From: Teratosphaeria epicoccoides
Lineage: Eukaryota > Ascomycota > Dothideomycetes > Mycosphaerellales > Teratosphaeriaceae
Reading direction: 5' to 3'
Assembly (NCBI GenBank): GCA_021401465.1
Contig: JADDMT010000199.1
Location: 1-40,583 of the forward strand
DNA: 40,583 bases
Shown: positions 30,470 to 40,583 of the stretch, one piece after another
Layout: each line of letters starts with the position of its first letter
How positions within the stretch are numbered: position 1 is the first letter of the stretch
Program-made: the position numbers and the translations under genes
The notes under the pieces: generated by a model
Database searches by the model: none
What the model saw: the letters and a program-made list of their open reading frames with translations, nothing else
What the model was told of the DNA's origin: nothing

Positions 30470-33400
30470 GTTCGTTCCTTTCTCGAAACTTCGTATCTTT
30501 TGCTAACAGTTTCGCAGGTGTTCTAGGGGTTCCCAGGTGTTCTCGGTACTCCTATATCCTTCCCATTTTACTAAGTACTCTCGCTGTCTGTCCCGCTAGC
30601 GAGTGTCGATAATCCTCTCGACAGTGTACTCCGGTTCTTCTACTTTAGGGTCGAGTAGTAAGGGTTCTGATTACAGTGCAGCGTCTGGCGCTACTTGTTC
30701 TAGCAGAGAGACATAGAACACAGGGTGTATTCTTATCTGCTCGGGTAGCTGTAACTCAAAATTAACTAGTCCCTTCTTAGCCTTGATCCTGAATAGTCCT
30801 AGTTTTACAGCGTCTAGTTTCTTACTCGGCTTGTCCGATTTGATGTGACAGCGGAGGAGATACACCTTGTCCCCCTCCTTTAGAATTAGTCCCTTAATTC
30901 TCTTATAATTCGCGTACTATGCTATGTTCTGCTAATAGAACTACAGGTCGAGTCGTGCTTCTGTTTGTAGTCAGCGTAGATGTTCTACTCGTCTAAGTAC
31001 TACTAGGTTCGGATTACTAGCTAAGACGTCTAGAATGTCTTCTATAGCTGATCTATATGCCATCTGAAATAGCGAGAGTCCTGTCGACTCTGCTAGCGTA
31101 CTATTATACGCGAGCTATGCTATTAGCAACAACTCTACCTAGTTGTTCTAGTCCCTATTAACATAGGATCGAAGGTACTGTTCTAACGTCTGATTTAGGC
31201 GTTCTATCTGTCTATCCGTCTAAGGGTAGAAGGAAGTACTTAGTCGATGTTTGACCTAGAATTGTCTTATTAGGGCTCTCTAGAAGTCAGAGGTAAACAC
31301 GGATCCTCGATCCGTTACTAGGTCCTGTAGCATGCCATGTAGTGCTACTACCCATTTAATGAAGACATGCGCGATATCTTTAGTCTTAAAGTCTTCGCGG
31401 TAAGGGATAAACTTCCTAAACTTAGTAAATTAGTCGACTACTACCATGATCCTGTCGAAGAACTCATTAGTAGCGGGTTCTCTCGACTAAGGTAGTTTAA
31501 CGATAAAATCCATAGCGAGCGATTCCTATGGCCATTAAGGTACCTTTAGTAGTCGTAGTAGCCTATACAGTTTGTGACAGTCGTGCTTACTTCGTTAGCA
31601 AGTTACACATTAACGGACGTAGTCCTCGATTGCCTTGCCTATCCTAGGGAAGTAATATTCTTGTCAGAGAATTTGCTTCATTTTAGACACTCCCGGGTGT
31701 CCTGCCTAAGGTACGTCATGTCGGAGGCGTAGTAGTTCCGATCGTAAAGACGTTAGCATGTATACTAATCCTTGAAACAGAAGGATTCTGTCTTCGTCTT
31801 CCTAATCCTCCTGTCTATCAATGTCGTCGCGGACAGCGAGTGCAGTTAGGTCATAGATTAGCGCGTTCTTCAGGTCGTCCTGAAATCTACTAGTCTATGT
31901 GACAGTCATGGCCGCGAGTCAGTTAACTCCTAGCGTGCTATCGCTATTTTCCTGGAGAACAGCATGTTTCTCCTGCTTCACGCCCTTCATGTAGTCCGTC
32001 TGGCGGCTAAGTACATCAGCGCGTGCGTTATTAGTCCCCTTGCGATAGACGATCTTGCAGTTAAAACTAGAGAGCTCCTCGCTCTACTAAACCTGTCGTC
32101 AGTTTAACTCTTTCGTCGTTATGAAGTATCGCAAGTTCTCATGGTCTGTGTAGACCGTGACCTAGTGCTTAGAACCTTCTAAGTAGACTCGCCAGGCCTT
32201 GTAGGCGTCTACTATAGCTAGAAGTTCTTTGTCGTAGACATCGTAACAGAGTTTAGGTCTAGACAATTTCCTCGAGTAGTAGGCGACTAGCTGTAGTCGT
32301 CTACTCGGTCCTAGTTGACTCAAGCATGCCCCGAGTGCTACGTCGGAGGCATCTGTTTCGACTGTAATAGGGTTATCCGGGTCGAACATAAGTAAGATCG
32401 GCTAATCTGTAAATTGTCGCTTAAGTTCCTTGAAGGCATTCCGTTAGGCGTCGTCCTATACGAATAGTGTATCCTTCGTAGTAAGAGTCGTAAGTATTGC
32501 CATGATCTTCGAATAGTTTGCTACAAATCTCCTGTAGAAGTTAGCGAACCTAAGGAAGGACTATACTTCCTTAACATTAGTCGGCGTAGGCTACTCTTTT
32601 ACGACCTAGACTTTCTTAGTGTCTATCTTGATTCCATTCCATACTACCACGTAGCCAAGGAATTGTACTTCCTGCTTATGAAACTCGCTCTTCTGCGGCT
32701 TAACCTTTAGCTAGTAACCCTAGAGTTTCTAAAGTACCTTACGCACGTAAGTCCTATACTCTTCGATCGTCCGGGAATAGACGAGGATGTCGTCTAGATA
32801 TATAACCACAAAGACGTCGAGGTACTCTCGTAGCACGTTGTTAATAAATGCCTGCTATGTAGCTAGGGCGTTTGTTAACCTAAATGGCATAACTATGTAC
32901 TTGTAGTGTCTAAACCTAGTTCGGAACGCGGTCTTCTATTCTTCGCCTTCCTTAATTCGAATTCGATTATACGCTCCGGGTATGTCGAACTTCGAGAACT
33001 ACATTGCCCCTTGTAGGCGGTCCTGCAATTCTAAGAGCAAAGGAAGCAGATAACTATTCTTTATCGTGATGTCGTTTAATCTACGATAATCTACGTAGAG
33101 TCGCTAGTCATCTTCCCCCTTAGGCACAAACAGGATCGGATATCTGGCTAGGGACTACGACTTGCGGATGAAGCCTTTCCGGAGGTTGTCTTCTAGGTAT
33201 TTCCGGAGAATCTCTAGTTTCGCCGCTAATAACAGGCGAACTAATTGCTTCGTTAGTGTCTTGCTAGGGAGTAAGGGTATCCCGTGGTCCTACTCCTAGT
33301 GTTCTAGCAGAGCTTCTTAGTCGGGTTCTTCCTTGAAAAGAGTAGCGAACTCTTTATACTTATCGGGAACTGTGAATTCGACCTTGACTTCCGATTGCGT

Positions 33401-33975
33401 TGCTTTGACCTATAGGACGTGCACTTCCTGTTCTAGATCCTTGATGGCGGCTACTATCTCGCTTGAAGTTATAGCACATATTTCGATCTTGCCTAGTACG
33501 TCGTGCACTATAGGTAGAGGTATCGATCTTGAGAGTTCCGGGAACTAGATCCTCTCATTCTTCTAGTCGATATAGGGGTTAGCGTTTCTTAGCTATAGCA
33601 ACCCTAGTACTACATCTAAGCCTAGTGACTCTGTGATGTCAAACTAGAGCATCTCTCGGTAGCGTCCTATCCGCAGAGGCATCATCTCGGTCTCTTTGTC
33701 AACTACTCCTTAGTTGTACGTAACTAGCTTTCTATTAATTACTTGTAGCAAGAAAGCATTCGTCTTCGCCTGTAGCTTTATCCTAGCTGTCCTGGCAAAC
33801 TTGGGCGTCATGAAGATTCTAGTACATCCTGAATCTATTAAGGCCCTAGCTAGCGTCTCGTCAATATGCACCTATACTCTAAGGTTGTTTGCGTATCTGG
33901 CGCCGATCGCGGCACATCGTTACAGCCCTGTCTAGTCTGTCCGTAGGTCTAATTCCAGCGGACCTAGTCGTTTCC
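30452..33975 (-). pseudogene. pol: A2 pol (protease to chromodomain), RIP-inactivated
   Basis: -1 frame after the heptamer at 33976-33970. Protease Asp-Ser-Gly-Cys at 33835; RT Tyr-Leu-Asp-Asp near 32800; RNase H with an open 75-residue piece at 32389-32162 (Thr-Asp-Ala-Ser, Glu-Leu-Leu-Ala-Ile-Val); integrase core with its Glu kept near 31205; an open 64-residue piece at 30865-30671 of the integrase C-terminal domain; chromodomain 30640-30490 with both Trp residues intact. Stop TAA 30454-30452. Many TAG codons. Confidence 0.88.
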
Positions 33976-35736
33976 CGAATAACTGTCTTTACGGACTAGT
34001 TCAGGGATCGTGCAGTCTTAGCTTCTTCTCTGAGCGTTACCGTTTTCTGGCCTAAGAGATCGTTCTCGTTCTTGGCCTCGCTGTTCCTGCGCGTTCCTTG
34101 CGTACTCTATCTTTAAATGATAGACTCGGAGTCGTAGCGCTCGTGGAATCTGAATACCTTCGTAGGTTAGGTAGCCTCCCTAGGGCGTAAACTCTACCCT
34201 AAACAGTACAATTTCTTAGACAACTTTCTGATGCGCGTGAGGTTAAGCTACGACTAGTAGTCTCCTTAGGTGTCGTCGCATACAGTCGGCTAGTTCGTCA
34301 TACTAAAGCTAGTTGACATGTTGTACTCTATTAATCTATGGGCAAGCCTAAGCCTATTAGTTCTGTATGATTCGGATAATGTCGAGTCCGATGTCATGCG
34401 GCGGCATGGCCTATCGCTCTATGCTCTCGTCTTCCTCGGAATCAGGAATGACGGCTTCGACAAGCTCGTAGTTGTCGTTCGAACCCTCTTCTTCTTCTTC
34501 TAGTTCCTGTTGCCTTAGGACTGTCGCACTAGAAGGTGTACCCCTTAGCGCACAGATCGACTACGCCTTGTTTCGGCTAGGGTACTATTAGGAACTATCT
34601 TTATCACTCATGTGAATTCGACAATCGTCGTCATAGCACGCAGTCTAAGTAAGTGCGGCATGGTCCGGTTCTCGAGTAGCGGCGGCCTTTTACTTAGGTG
34701 CTGTCGTTGTTACGCGAGCCTGCTCTATCCTAGGCAGCTCTTGTCGTTGCTTCTTAGCAAAACATTCGCGGGCAAAGTGTCCTTTCTTTCCATAGTAGTA
34801 GCACTCGAGATTACTCTTGTCGAATGGCTTCTTCAGACCATTCTAGGGAGGAGAGCCCTTCCGCGGCTTTCCTTAGGGTCTATTCCTAGGACGCCCCTTA
34901 GTCGCATCTAACTCCATAGGTTAGAGACCGTAGTAATCGCTTCGCTATTTTAGTGCCGATCGTTAGACCTTATAGTTAGCCTACGCTAGCTTGCGATTTC
35001 TATGTTGTCGTTCTTGCTGTTATTCCTAGATGCGATTATCGATTCTAATCGCGAGATCGCTTATTTCCTTGAATGTCGTTAGCCAATCTCCTCGGGGAAT
35101 TTTGTCTTTAACCGTCTCCTTTAGTCCCTAGTAGAACTAAGCAGCTAAAGCGTTATCATTCTAGTCGACTCGAGCAGAGAGGGTCTGAAAGTCCGCGCGG
35201 TACTTAGTAGCGGAACCCTTCTGCTAGATTCCTAGGAGAGCTCTCTCGGCCTCTTGTTGCTTATTACCGAGCCTAAACGCTTCGCGTAATGCCTTAAACA
35301 AAGACTTGTCTAAGTTAAGAATCTCCCTAGTCGTCGTCTTCCTAGCTTTAGCGCTACTAACGTGATCTAGATAATCTGTTAGATGAGGCTAGATAAACTC
35401 GAACGCCGGTCCCTTCAGGTAAGAGACAATGTACATCATTCGCTTATAATATGTCGTAAACCGTTCCGTATCCACGTTAAATGCTAACTAGCATTATAGG
35501 ATAAACATCTCGACCTAAGATCGTTGTCCTATGAACTCTGTAGGGCTTCCTATCTTGAAGCCATTGTTGCCGTGTCTATTCCTAGTAGTTAAACCTGCGA
35601 CAGATGCTAGAGCCATCTCGCTAAGGTAAATGGATTCGAGCTACTACGTGATTTGAGGTATAGCGGCAACTTGTTCTCGTAGTGTCGGTTGACTGTCGCT
35701 AGAACTTGAACTGATAGTTGAAGAACTACTTGACAT
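33949..35736 (-). pseudogene. gag: A2 gag, RIP-inactivated
   Basis: ATG at 35736. Ser-rich N-terminus, Gag-like helical region 35470-35100, and a zinc knuckle near 34805-34760 in which the second Cys is Tyr. Long charged C-terminal part as in A1. A zero-frame TAG is at 33951-33949, the counterpart of 3801-3803 in A1, with another TAG just after the heptamer. Confidence 0.85.
33970..33976 (-). promoter_or_regulatory. Candidate -1 frameshift site GGGAAAC (A2)
   Basis: Same heptamer, phase and distance (1760 nt) from the gag ATG as in A1. The downstream pair GTCCG/CGGAC is also kept here, although surrounding bases differ. Confidence 0.7.
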
Positions 35737-35795
35737 AGGCGTATGTTAAGCGCTCGACGAGTCTCCTGATGCTTCCTTAGAAGTAGTGCTCAAAA

Positions 35796-36279
35796 TGTCA
35801 TAAGGGTAGGTGCTAATAGCAGGAAGGTAACTAGGTGTTAGACTCGCAGAGCTGTGAAGATAATTGACGATAGCGGTTAACCTTGTAACTAACTATCCCC
35901 TAGTAAAAGGGAATTGAGAATTAAGCACGAAGCTCCTAACTGCCTGTCCTAAAGCTAGCCCTATATACTAGAGAGACAGAGCAGCTCTGTTAGATCTGTC
36001 GACAGACCTAACAGATCCGTGTCTGTAGATCTGTAGACTAACCCTATAGATCTAAGGGTCTGTTATCCTGTGACAGATCCTTTCTTCCTTGTAGGCCTAT
36101 AGATCTGTAGACTAACCCTATAGATCCGGGGATCTGTCCTCACATGACAGATCCTTTCTCCTATGACTATGCCTATGACTTATAGTACTCCTATGACAGT
36201 ACTATAACTCATAGCACTTAGGACCCTCACGATCCTATATCCTATAGTACTCCGGACAGTACTCCTGACACCTATGACA
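35796..36279 (-). repeat. A2 5' LTR (484 bp)
   Basis: Starts tgtcataagg and ends cctatgaca on the plus strand. Contains the hairpin array (35980-36160). The bases to its left, agtagtgctcaaaa in plus orientation, are the complement of the primer-binding position. Confidence 0.94.
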
Positions 36280-36284
36280 CCCTA
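36280..36284. repeat. Target-site duplication of A2, right copy (cccta)
   Basis: Matches 29270-29274; A3 gag resumes after it. Confidence 0.95.
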
Positions 36285-36694
36285 GTCGTCGTCTTCCTGG
36301 CTTCGACACTCCTGACGTAGTCTAGATAATCTAATAGATAAGGCTAGATAAACTCGAACGCCGGTCCTTTTAGGTAAGAGACAATATACATCATTCGCTT
36401 ATAATGTGTCGTAAAGTATTCCGTATCTACGTTAAATGCTAACTAGCATTAGAGGATAAACATCTTAACTTAAGATTGTTATCCTGTAAACTCTGTAGGG
36501 CTTCCTATTTTGAAGCCATTATTGCTATGTCCGTTTCTAGTAGTCGAACCTACAACAGATGCTAGAGCTATCTCGCTAAGGTAAATGGATTCAAGCTACT
36601 AAGTAATTTGAGGTATAGTAGCAACTTGTTCTCGTGGTGTCAGTTAACTATTGTCGCTAGATGTTAAACTAACAGCTAAAGAACTACTTAATAT
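36285..36694 (-). pseudogene. gag: A3 gag, N-terminal fragment
   Basis: Aligns with the first ~400 nt of A2 gag. The start codon is ATA (36694-36692) where A2 has ATG, a G-to-A change. Joins the fragment ending at 29269 when A2 is removed. Confidence 0.8.
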
Positions 36695-36753
36695 AGGCGT
36701 ATGTTAAGCGCTTGACAAGTCCCCTGATACTTCCTTAGAAGTAGTGCTTAAAA

Positions 36754-37167
36754 TGTCATAAGGGTAGATGCCGATAGCAGGAAGGGGATCAGGTGTTAGA
36801 CTTAAAGAGTAGTGAAGAATATCGACAATAGCAATTAACCTTGTAACTAACTATACTAGATGTAGTAGCCGAATTAAGCACGAAGCTCCTAACTGCCTAG
36901 CCTAAAGCTATTCCTATATACTAGAGAGGTATAACAGCTCTGTTAGATCTGTCGCTAGACCTATTAGACCCGTGTCTGTAGATCTATGGACTAACCTCAC
37001 AGATCTAGGTGTCTGTCCTTACATGACAGATCCTTTCTTCTATGTAGGTCTGTAGATCTGTAGACTAACCCTACAGATCTAGGTGTCTGTCCTTATATGA
37101 CAGATCCTTTCTCTGTGCATGTGTTATGACTTAGGCTATAGTACTCTAATCCATGACACTCATGACA
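36754..37167 (-). repeat. A3 5' LTR (414 bp, shortened and diverged)
   Basis: Family A LTR in reverse, starting tgtcataagg and ending tcatgaca. It is 57-70 bp shorter than the LTRs of A1 and A2 and more diverged, consistent with A3 being older. It still has several GATCTGT hairpins. Confidence 0.85.
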
Positions 37168-37227
37168 TATACGTTCTATATGCATTACTTAGTAAGGCTA
37201 GGGACATCCTCATAGGAGGAGGGGTAG
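37168..37227 (+). mobile_element. Family B 3' internal end, remnant
   Basis: Aligns with 26528-26585 of B1 (gttacttagtaaggctaggg, then the purine tract) and runs into the LTR at 37228. The rest of this B copy lies left of A3, outside the window. tatac (37168-37172) is the likely A3 target duplication. Confidence 0.85.
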
Positions 37228-37617
37228 TAATACGGTTGATACTAGGGGGCTATTAGAGCCGCATAGGTTCTAATGCTTGCCCTTAGCATGTAGTGACCCT
37301 ACTACACATAGTAAGGGGGTCCTTTATATATACGTTAGCTTGTATGTCGTCTAAGTAGGATCAATGCTTGACGTAGGATGCCCCTATGTTGCTAACCCTA
37401 TAGTACCCCTATAGGGGCTTCCTGACTCTACGGTACCCCTACGGGGTTAGGCTTAGACATGCTTTCCCTAATTAAGGGGCGTCAGGGGTTATAAGCACCT
37501 TTAGCGCTACCTCTGTAATAAGCAGAAAGCAGCGCTATCTTGTACCTATTAAAAGGTCGGATTACTCTGTCATACTACAAGATATTTCTATATCATATAG
37601 CATATATATCTATATTA
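37228..37617 (+). repeat. Family B LTR variant (390 bp)
   Basis: Starts taatacgg (TG to TA) and ends tatatta. It is 30 bp longer than the standard LTR because the ctacggtacccctacgggg segment is present twice (37397-37417 and 37427-37446). It joins B 3' internal sequence on its left and B gag on its right. Confidence 0.88.
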
Positions 37618-38288
37618 GTTCTGCTTTCTCCCTCCTTGCTTTATAGTCTAGCAGAGAATACTACAATATGTCTAGAGTACTACAAACTTATAACTAACGC
37701 GTAGTAAGTACTCTCCTAGGCGCTCGTAACAGCAAAGCTAGACTAAGTAACTAGCCTGTAGGAGTACCCCCTGCAAGCGACACTGCATTTAACAACGGTT
37801 CTGCTAGGAGTTAATTACGCGGCGGACAAAGTAATAGATTACTCGTATAGGGACCGCATCTAACCCTGACTATTAACCTAGCTGTTATAGCCATGATTGT
37901 TAACTAGGTCGCGAACTACCTTGCGAACTAGAGCTAAAGCCGTACCCCTTCTAGTAGCGACAACAGCAAGGACGACAAAGACGTCGCTATAAGCAGTACT
38001 AATAAACTAGCAGATAAGGAAATCTAGTAAGATTTCACGCTAGGAACCCGCGGAGACACTACACTAGCAGGCGTAGACTCTCCGCGTATACCTACGAATG
38101 TAGTACCTGAATTCAGGGCCATAGTAGGCTAACTAGGAGGTAGTCGTAATGCATGTAACCTAAAGCCGTTCAAGGGAGACACCTTAAAAGAGGCTCGAAC
38201 TTTCTTATAGGCATGCAAAGCAGTTTTCGTGCTTAACCTACGTAGATATGCTATAGAGGGCAAACAGGTCGCCTTTAGTATTATGTAG
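37618..38288 (+). pseudogene. gag: Family B gag, N-terminal fragment
   Basis: Primer-binding position gttctgctttctcc at 37618, ATG at 37668, then ~200 codons aligning with 19186-19808 of B1, with many TAG and TAA codons. It stops at atgtag (atgtgg in B1) where an inverted B LTR begins. Confidence 0.82.
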
Positions 38289-38668
38289 TAATATAGATGT
38301 ATATGCTATATAATATAAAAATATCTCGCAGTGTAACAGAGTAATCCGACCTTTTAATAGTTACAAGATAGCGCTACTTTCTGCTTATTGCAGAGGTAGC
38401 GCTAAAGGTGCTTATAACCCCTGACGCCCCTTAATTAGGAAAAGCATGTCTGAGCCTAACCCCGCAGGGGTACCGTAGAGTCAGGAAGCCCCTACAGGGG
38501 TACTATAGGGTTAGCGATATAGGGGCGTCTCACGTCAGGCATTAATCCTACTTAGATGACATACGAACTAACATTTGTACGAAGGACCCCCTTGCTATGT
38601 ATAGCTATGCTAAGGGTAGACTTCAGAACCTATGTAGCTCTAATGGCCCCCTAGTATTAACCGTATTA
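38289..38668 (-). repeat. Family B LTR variant, inverted (380 bp)
   Basis: Reverse orientation, taatatag to ccgtatta. It has the same extra 30 bp segment as the LTR at 37228 (near 38470-38512) and a short deletion near 38600. Gag does not resume after it, so this is not a simple solo LTR inserted in gag. Confidence 0.87.
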
Positions 38669-40456
38669 TATACTATGTATTTATTTATTAAATATACTTA
38701 TATATATAGGTAATACTAATAGATATTGTCATAGGTAAATAGCGTGTACATAGGGGTTCATGTAGTATTTAACAAGTAAAATAGGGAGAGAAGGACTATC
38801 TGCTAGCTGTCTAGTCCTTTATAGCTAGCCTTGTCCCCTGTTAGGGGTCGCGCATAGGCCTTAGCCTAGGCTAAGGACTTAGGGTCTTGCCCTTTACATT
38901 ACCCCCCCCCTCTCCCCTTACCTTCGTTCGTCTCTCCTCTATGTAGAATAGCAAGGAACCTGAGGGAGTACAAGCTCCTTCCCTGCGTTTTGCGTCTAGA
39001 TTTAGACAGAGCTGTCTAGAGAGTAGTAGCGTCACGACTAAATCCTCCTACTAATTACTCTCCGGCCTAAAAGGCTAGGCCCCTAACTAGTCTTGTACGG
39101 TCTTGTAACCCTACTTTACTTAGAGACTACCTTATCTTACTTCTTGCGATTAAAAACCCCCCTAGTAGCTATCCTCTAGTATATAAGACCTAGTCTCTAG
39201 CTAGTCTTACGTAGTCCCTAAACTCTACTTTAGTCAGCTAAATCTACTTCACTTTACTTCACTTCACTTCACTTCACTTCACTTCACTTCACTTCTATTC
39301 TCGTAGTCTGAGCTATTAAGGGGGTACTCCTAGGCCCGTGCTAGCGCTTACCTCGCTATATAAAAATCGCTGTTTAATACTACTCTTGCTTCCTTTCTCT
39401 TACATGCTTACACATATAGTAAGCCCCCTCTCTTCTCTAAACCTCTTCTCCTAGAGTCTAGGCTATACTAACTAGGGTCAGATAGTAGCCTAAATCTACT
39501 ATATTAACTATGCCCTTTAGGGCGTAGATTACATCCCCTAATTAGTATGTCCTAGGTTCCTTGCTATTCTGCCTAGCCTACGCTAACCTCCCTAGTCTAC
39601 TAGAGCCCGCGCTTACAGGAGATGCGCTAGCAAGCGCCTAAACTGTAAAGCCCTGTACGTTTTACCTAGTGTCTACGTAAAACAGCCTGCTAACCTAGCT
39701 AGGCCTGCCCTTGCCTACATGTCCTACGCCTCCTAGACACGCTCCTAGGACGCCGATAGGTATGAACTATACCCCGGGCTCTTTTACATAGCTAACATTG
39801 CAATAGCGCTACTGCCTACAACGACCTAGCGAAGGTCCTTAAGGCCTAGAAGGCCTTAGGGCCTTTATAGTTAGCAAGTCTACTGTCCGGGTATTTTCTA
39901 CTAGTACCTACTACAATTACTCTGCTAACACTCGTGTAGCGTTAAGGCCTAGGAGGTCACAGGCACTATCGCCGCTACTGTAGCCTAGTACGGCCTCTTG
40001 TAAGTTAATCCTATACTCTATGTGTTTTTGCGCGCTAACTATTTAAAAGGTCTAGGGGCGTTCCTCTCGCGCTTACCCTAGGTAGGCGGCAGGAGAACGT
40101 TGCTAGCAAGGGTAAGGGCCCTCGTTAGGCTAAGCCTAGCGCTACTGCCTAGGGCCCTGGCTAAAAGGCCAGGGATTCTAGTAGCAGCCTAGGTAACAGG
40201 TCTAGGGGGTCTGTTAGTGACCCTATTACTACTAGCAGGGGGGCTGGCCCCGCTAGCGAGGCCCCTAGTGACAATCCCGCGTGATTGTTGCTAGGGTCCC
40301 TAGTACGGGGTCCTGCGGCCAGGGTTTTTTTTTTCTTTTCCTGTATATATAGTTAACTAATGTTAATTTTTCCCCTTGATTATGTCCTTTTTAAAACGCC
40401 CGTACTCCTCGTTAAAAACGCCAGGCTCTTCCTTCTAAGCCCTACGTCTTCCTTTA
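38669..40456. other. Unassigned flank, no supportable gene
   Basis: Begins AT-rich (38669-38760), then CT-rich tracts (38905-38940), a pentanucleotide repeat, a TATA-like ctatataaaaatcg (39355-39368), and ~800 bp of GC-richer sequence full of TAG/CTA (39500-40320) and GGCC/CCTAGG palindromes, ending in a T-run (40326-40335). I find no frame or motif I recognise. It may be an old, extensively mutated element. Confidence 0.6.
39246..39295. repeat. (ACTTC)n microsatellite, 10 units
   Basis: Ten 5 bp units; eight perfect in a row at 39256-39295 and one mismatch (acttt) at 39251-39255. Confidence 0.95.
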
Positions 40457-40583
40457 TGTCATGAGTGTCAGGAGTACTATAGGTTACAGGATCATGAGGG
40501 TCCTAAGTGCTATGAGTCAAGGTATAGTTATAGGAGTACTATAAGTTATAGGCATAGTCATAGGAGAAAGGATCTGTCACGTA
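40457..40583 (+). repeat. Family A LTR, first 127 bp (cut by window end)
   Basis: tgtcatgagtgtcaggagta matches the start of the A1 LTR and runs to the start of the hairpin array at the window edge. Could be a 5' LTR, a 3' LTR or a solo LTR. Confidence 0.92.

Larger units (their letters stand above)
29275..36279 (-). mobile_element. A2: full-length family A chromovirus
   Basis: 7005 bp, minus strand, inserted in the Gag region of A3. LTRs are 484 bp each, 13 bp longer than in A1. Order from the right: 5' LTR, gag (ATG 35736), GGGAAAC site, pol to 30452, an antisense gene 29948-30469 on the plus strand, purine tract, 3' LTR. Gag-ATG-to-protease distance (1901 nt) is identical in A1. Confidence 0.95.
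17825..37167 (-). mobile_element. A3: old family A element, split by B1 and A2 and cut by B3
   Basis: Minus-strand A element in three pieces: 17825-18776 (RNase H and RT), 26946-29274 (RT start, protease, Gag) and 36280-37167 (Gag start and 5' LTR). The pieces join cleanly when B1 and A2 and one copy of each target duplication are removed; A2 itself shows the uninterrupted sequence at both places. Its 3' part is beyond B3 to the left, outside the window. Right of its LTR is the 3' end of a B element, into which A3 is inserted. Confidence 0.9.

Noticed and set aside
39355..39368. ctatataaaaatcg as a gene promoter
   Set aside because: No coding frame follows it within the window, so I only mention it within the flank.
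39650..40310. Plus-strand frame interrupted almost only by TAG, which could be a RIPped gene
   Set aside because: TAG is so common here that other frames look similar, and no motif emerges when TAG is read as Trp or Gln.

Overview
The window is a stack of nested, heavily mutated Ty3/Gypsy LTR retrotransposons of the chromovirus type (chromodomain after integrase). I see no intact host gene, tRNA, rRNA or CRISPR array. The reading frames carry very many TAG (fewer TAA/TGA) codons where relatives need Trp, Gln or Arg, and copies differ almost only by transitions, largely CpA to TpA on either strand. That pattern, with frames kept free of indels, is the signature of repeat-induced point mutation (RIP) and points to a filamentous ascomycete, in a heterochromatic, gene-poor region. 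I cannot name the species.

Two families make up nearly everything. Family A has 471-484 bp LTRs (TGTCATAAG...CTTATGACA), a gag frame with a CCHC zinc knuckle, and pol in the -1 frame behind a GGGAAAC heptamer. Family B has 360 bp LTRs (TGATACGG...ATATTA) and one continuous Gag-Pol frame. Both carry an extra gene on the opposite strand between pol and the 3' LTR. It encodes an N-terminal six-cysteine cluster resembling Zn2Cys6, followed by a charged or basic tail. This shared antisense accessory gene is the most interesting thing here.

Layout, left to right. 1-126: edge of a B LTR (-) inserted in element B0. 127-14395: B0 (-), with a ~950 bp internal tandem duplication, and split by full-length A1 (+, 1486-8466, target duplication ccttc). 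14396-17824: 5' part of another B copy, B3 (-), into which B0 is inserted. 17825-37167: an old A copy, A3 (-), which received B3, full-length B1 (+, 18777-26945, target duplication atact) and full-length A2 (-, 29275-36279, target duplication cccta). 37168-38668: B remnants with an LTR(+), a gag fragment and an LTR(-) in inverted arrangement; A3 sits in this B remnant. 38669-40456: low-complexity, unassigned flank with an (ACTTC)n microsatellite. 40457-40583: start of another A LTR (+).

Relative ages inferred from nesting: B remnants (37168-38668) before A3; A3 before B3, B1 and A2; B3 before B0; B0 before A1 and the B insertion at the left edge. B1 is probably young: its LTRs differ at about 4 of 360 sites.

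How the parts would have worked (family knowledge plus inference): transcription starts in the LTR, Gag packages the RNA, protease/RT/RNase H/integrase copy and insert it, and the chromodomain directs integration to methylated-histone chromatin, which fits elements piling into each other. In both families the primer-binding position matches the expected 5' end of the element's own RNA rather than an obvious tRNA end, suggesting Tf1-like self-priming. All copies seen are inactivated by nonsense changes.
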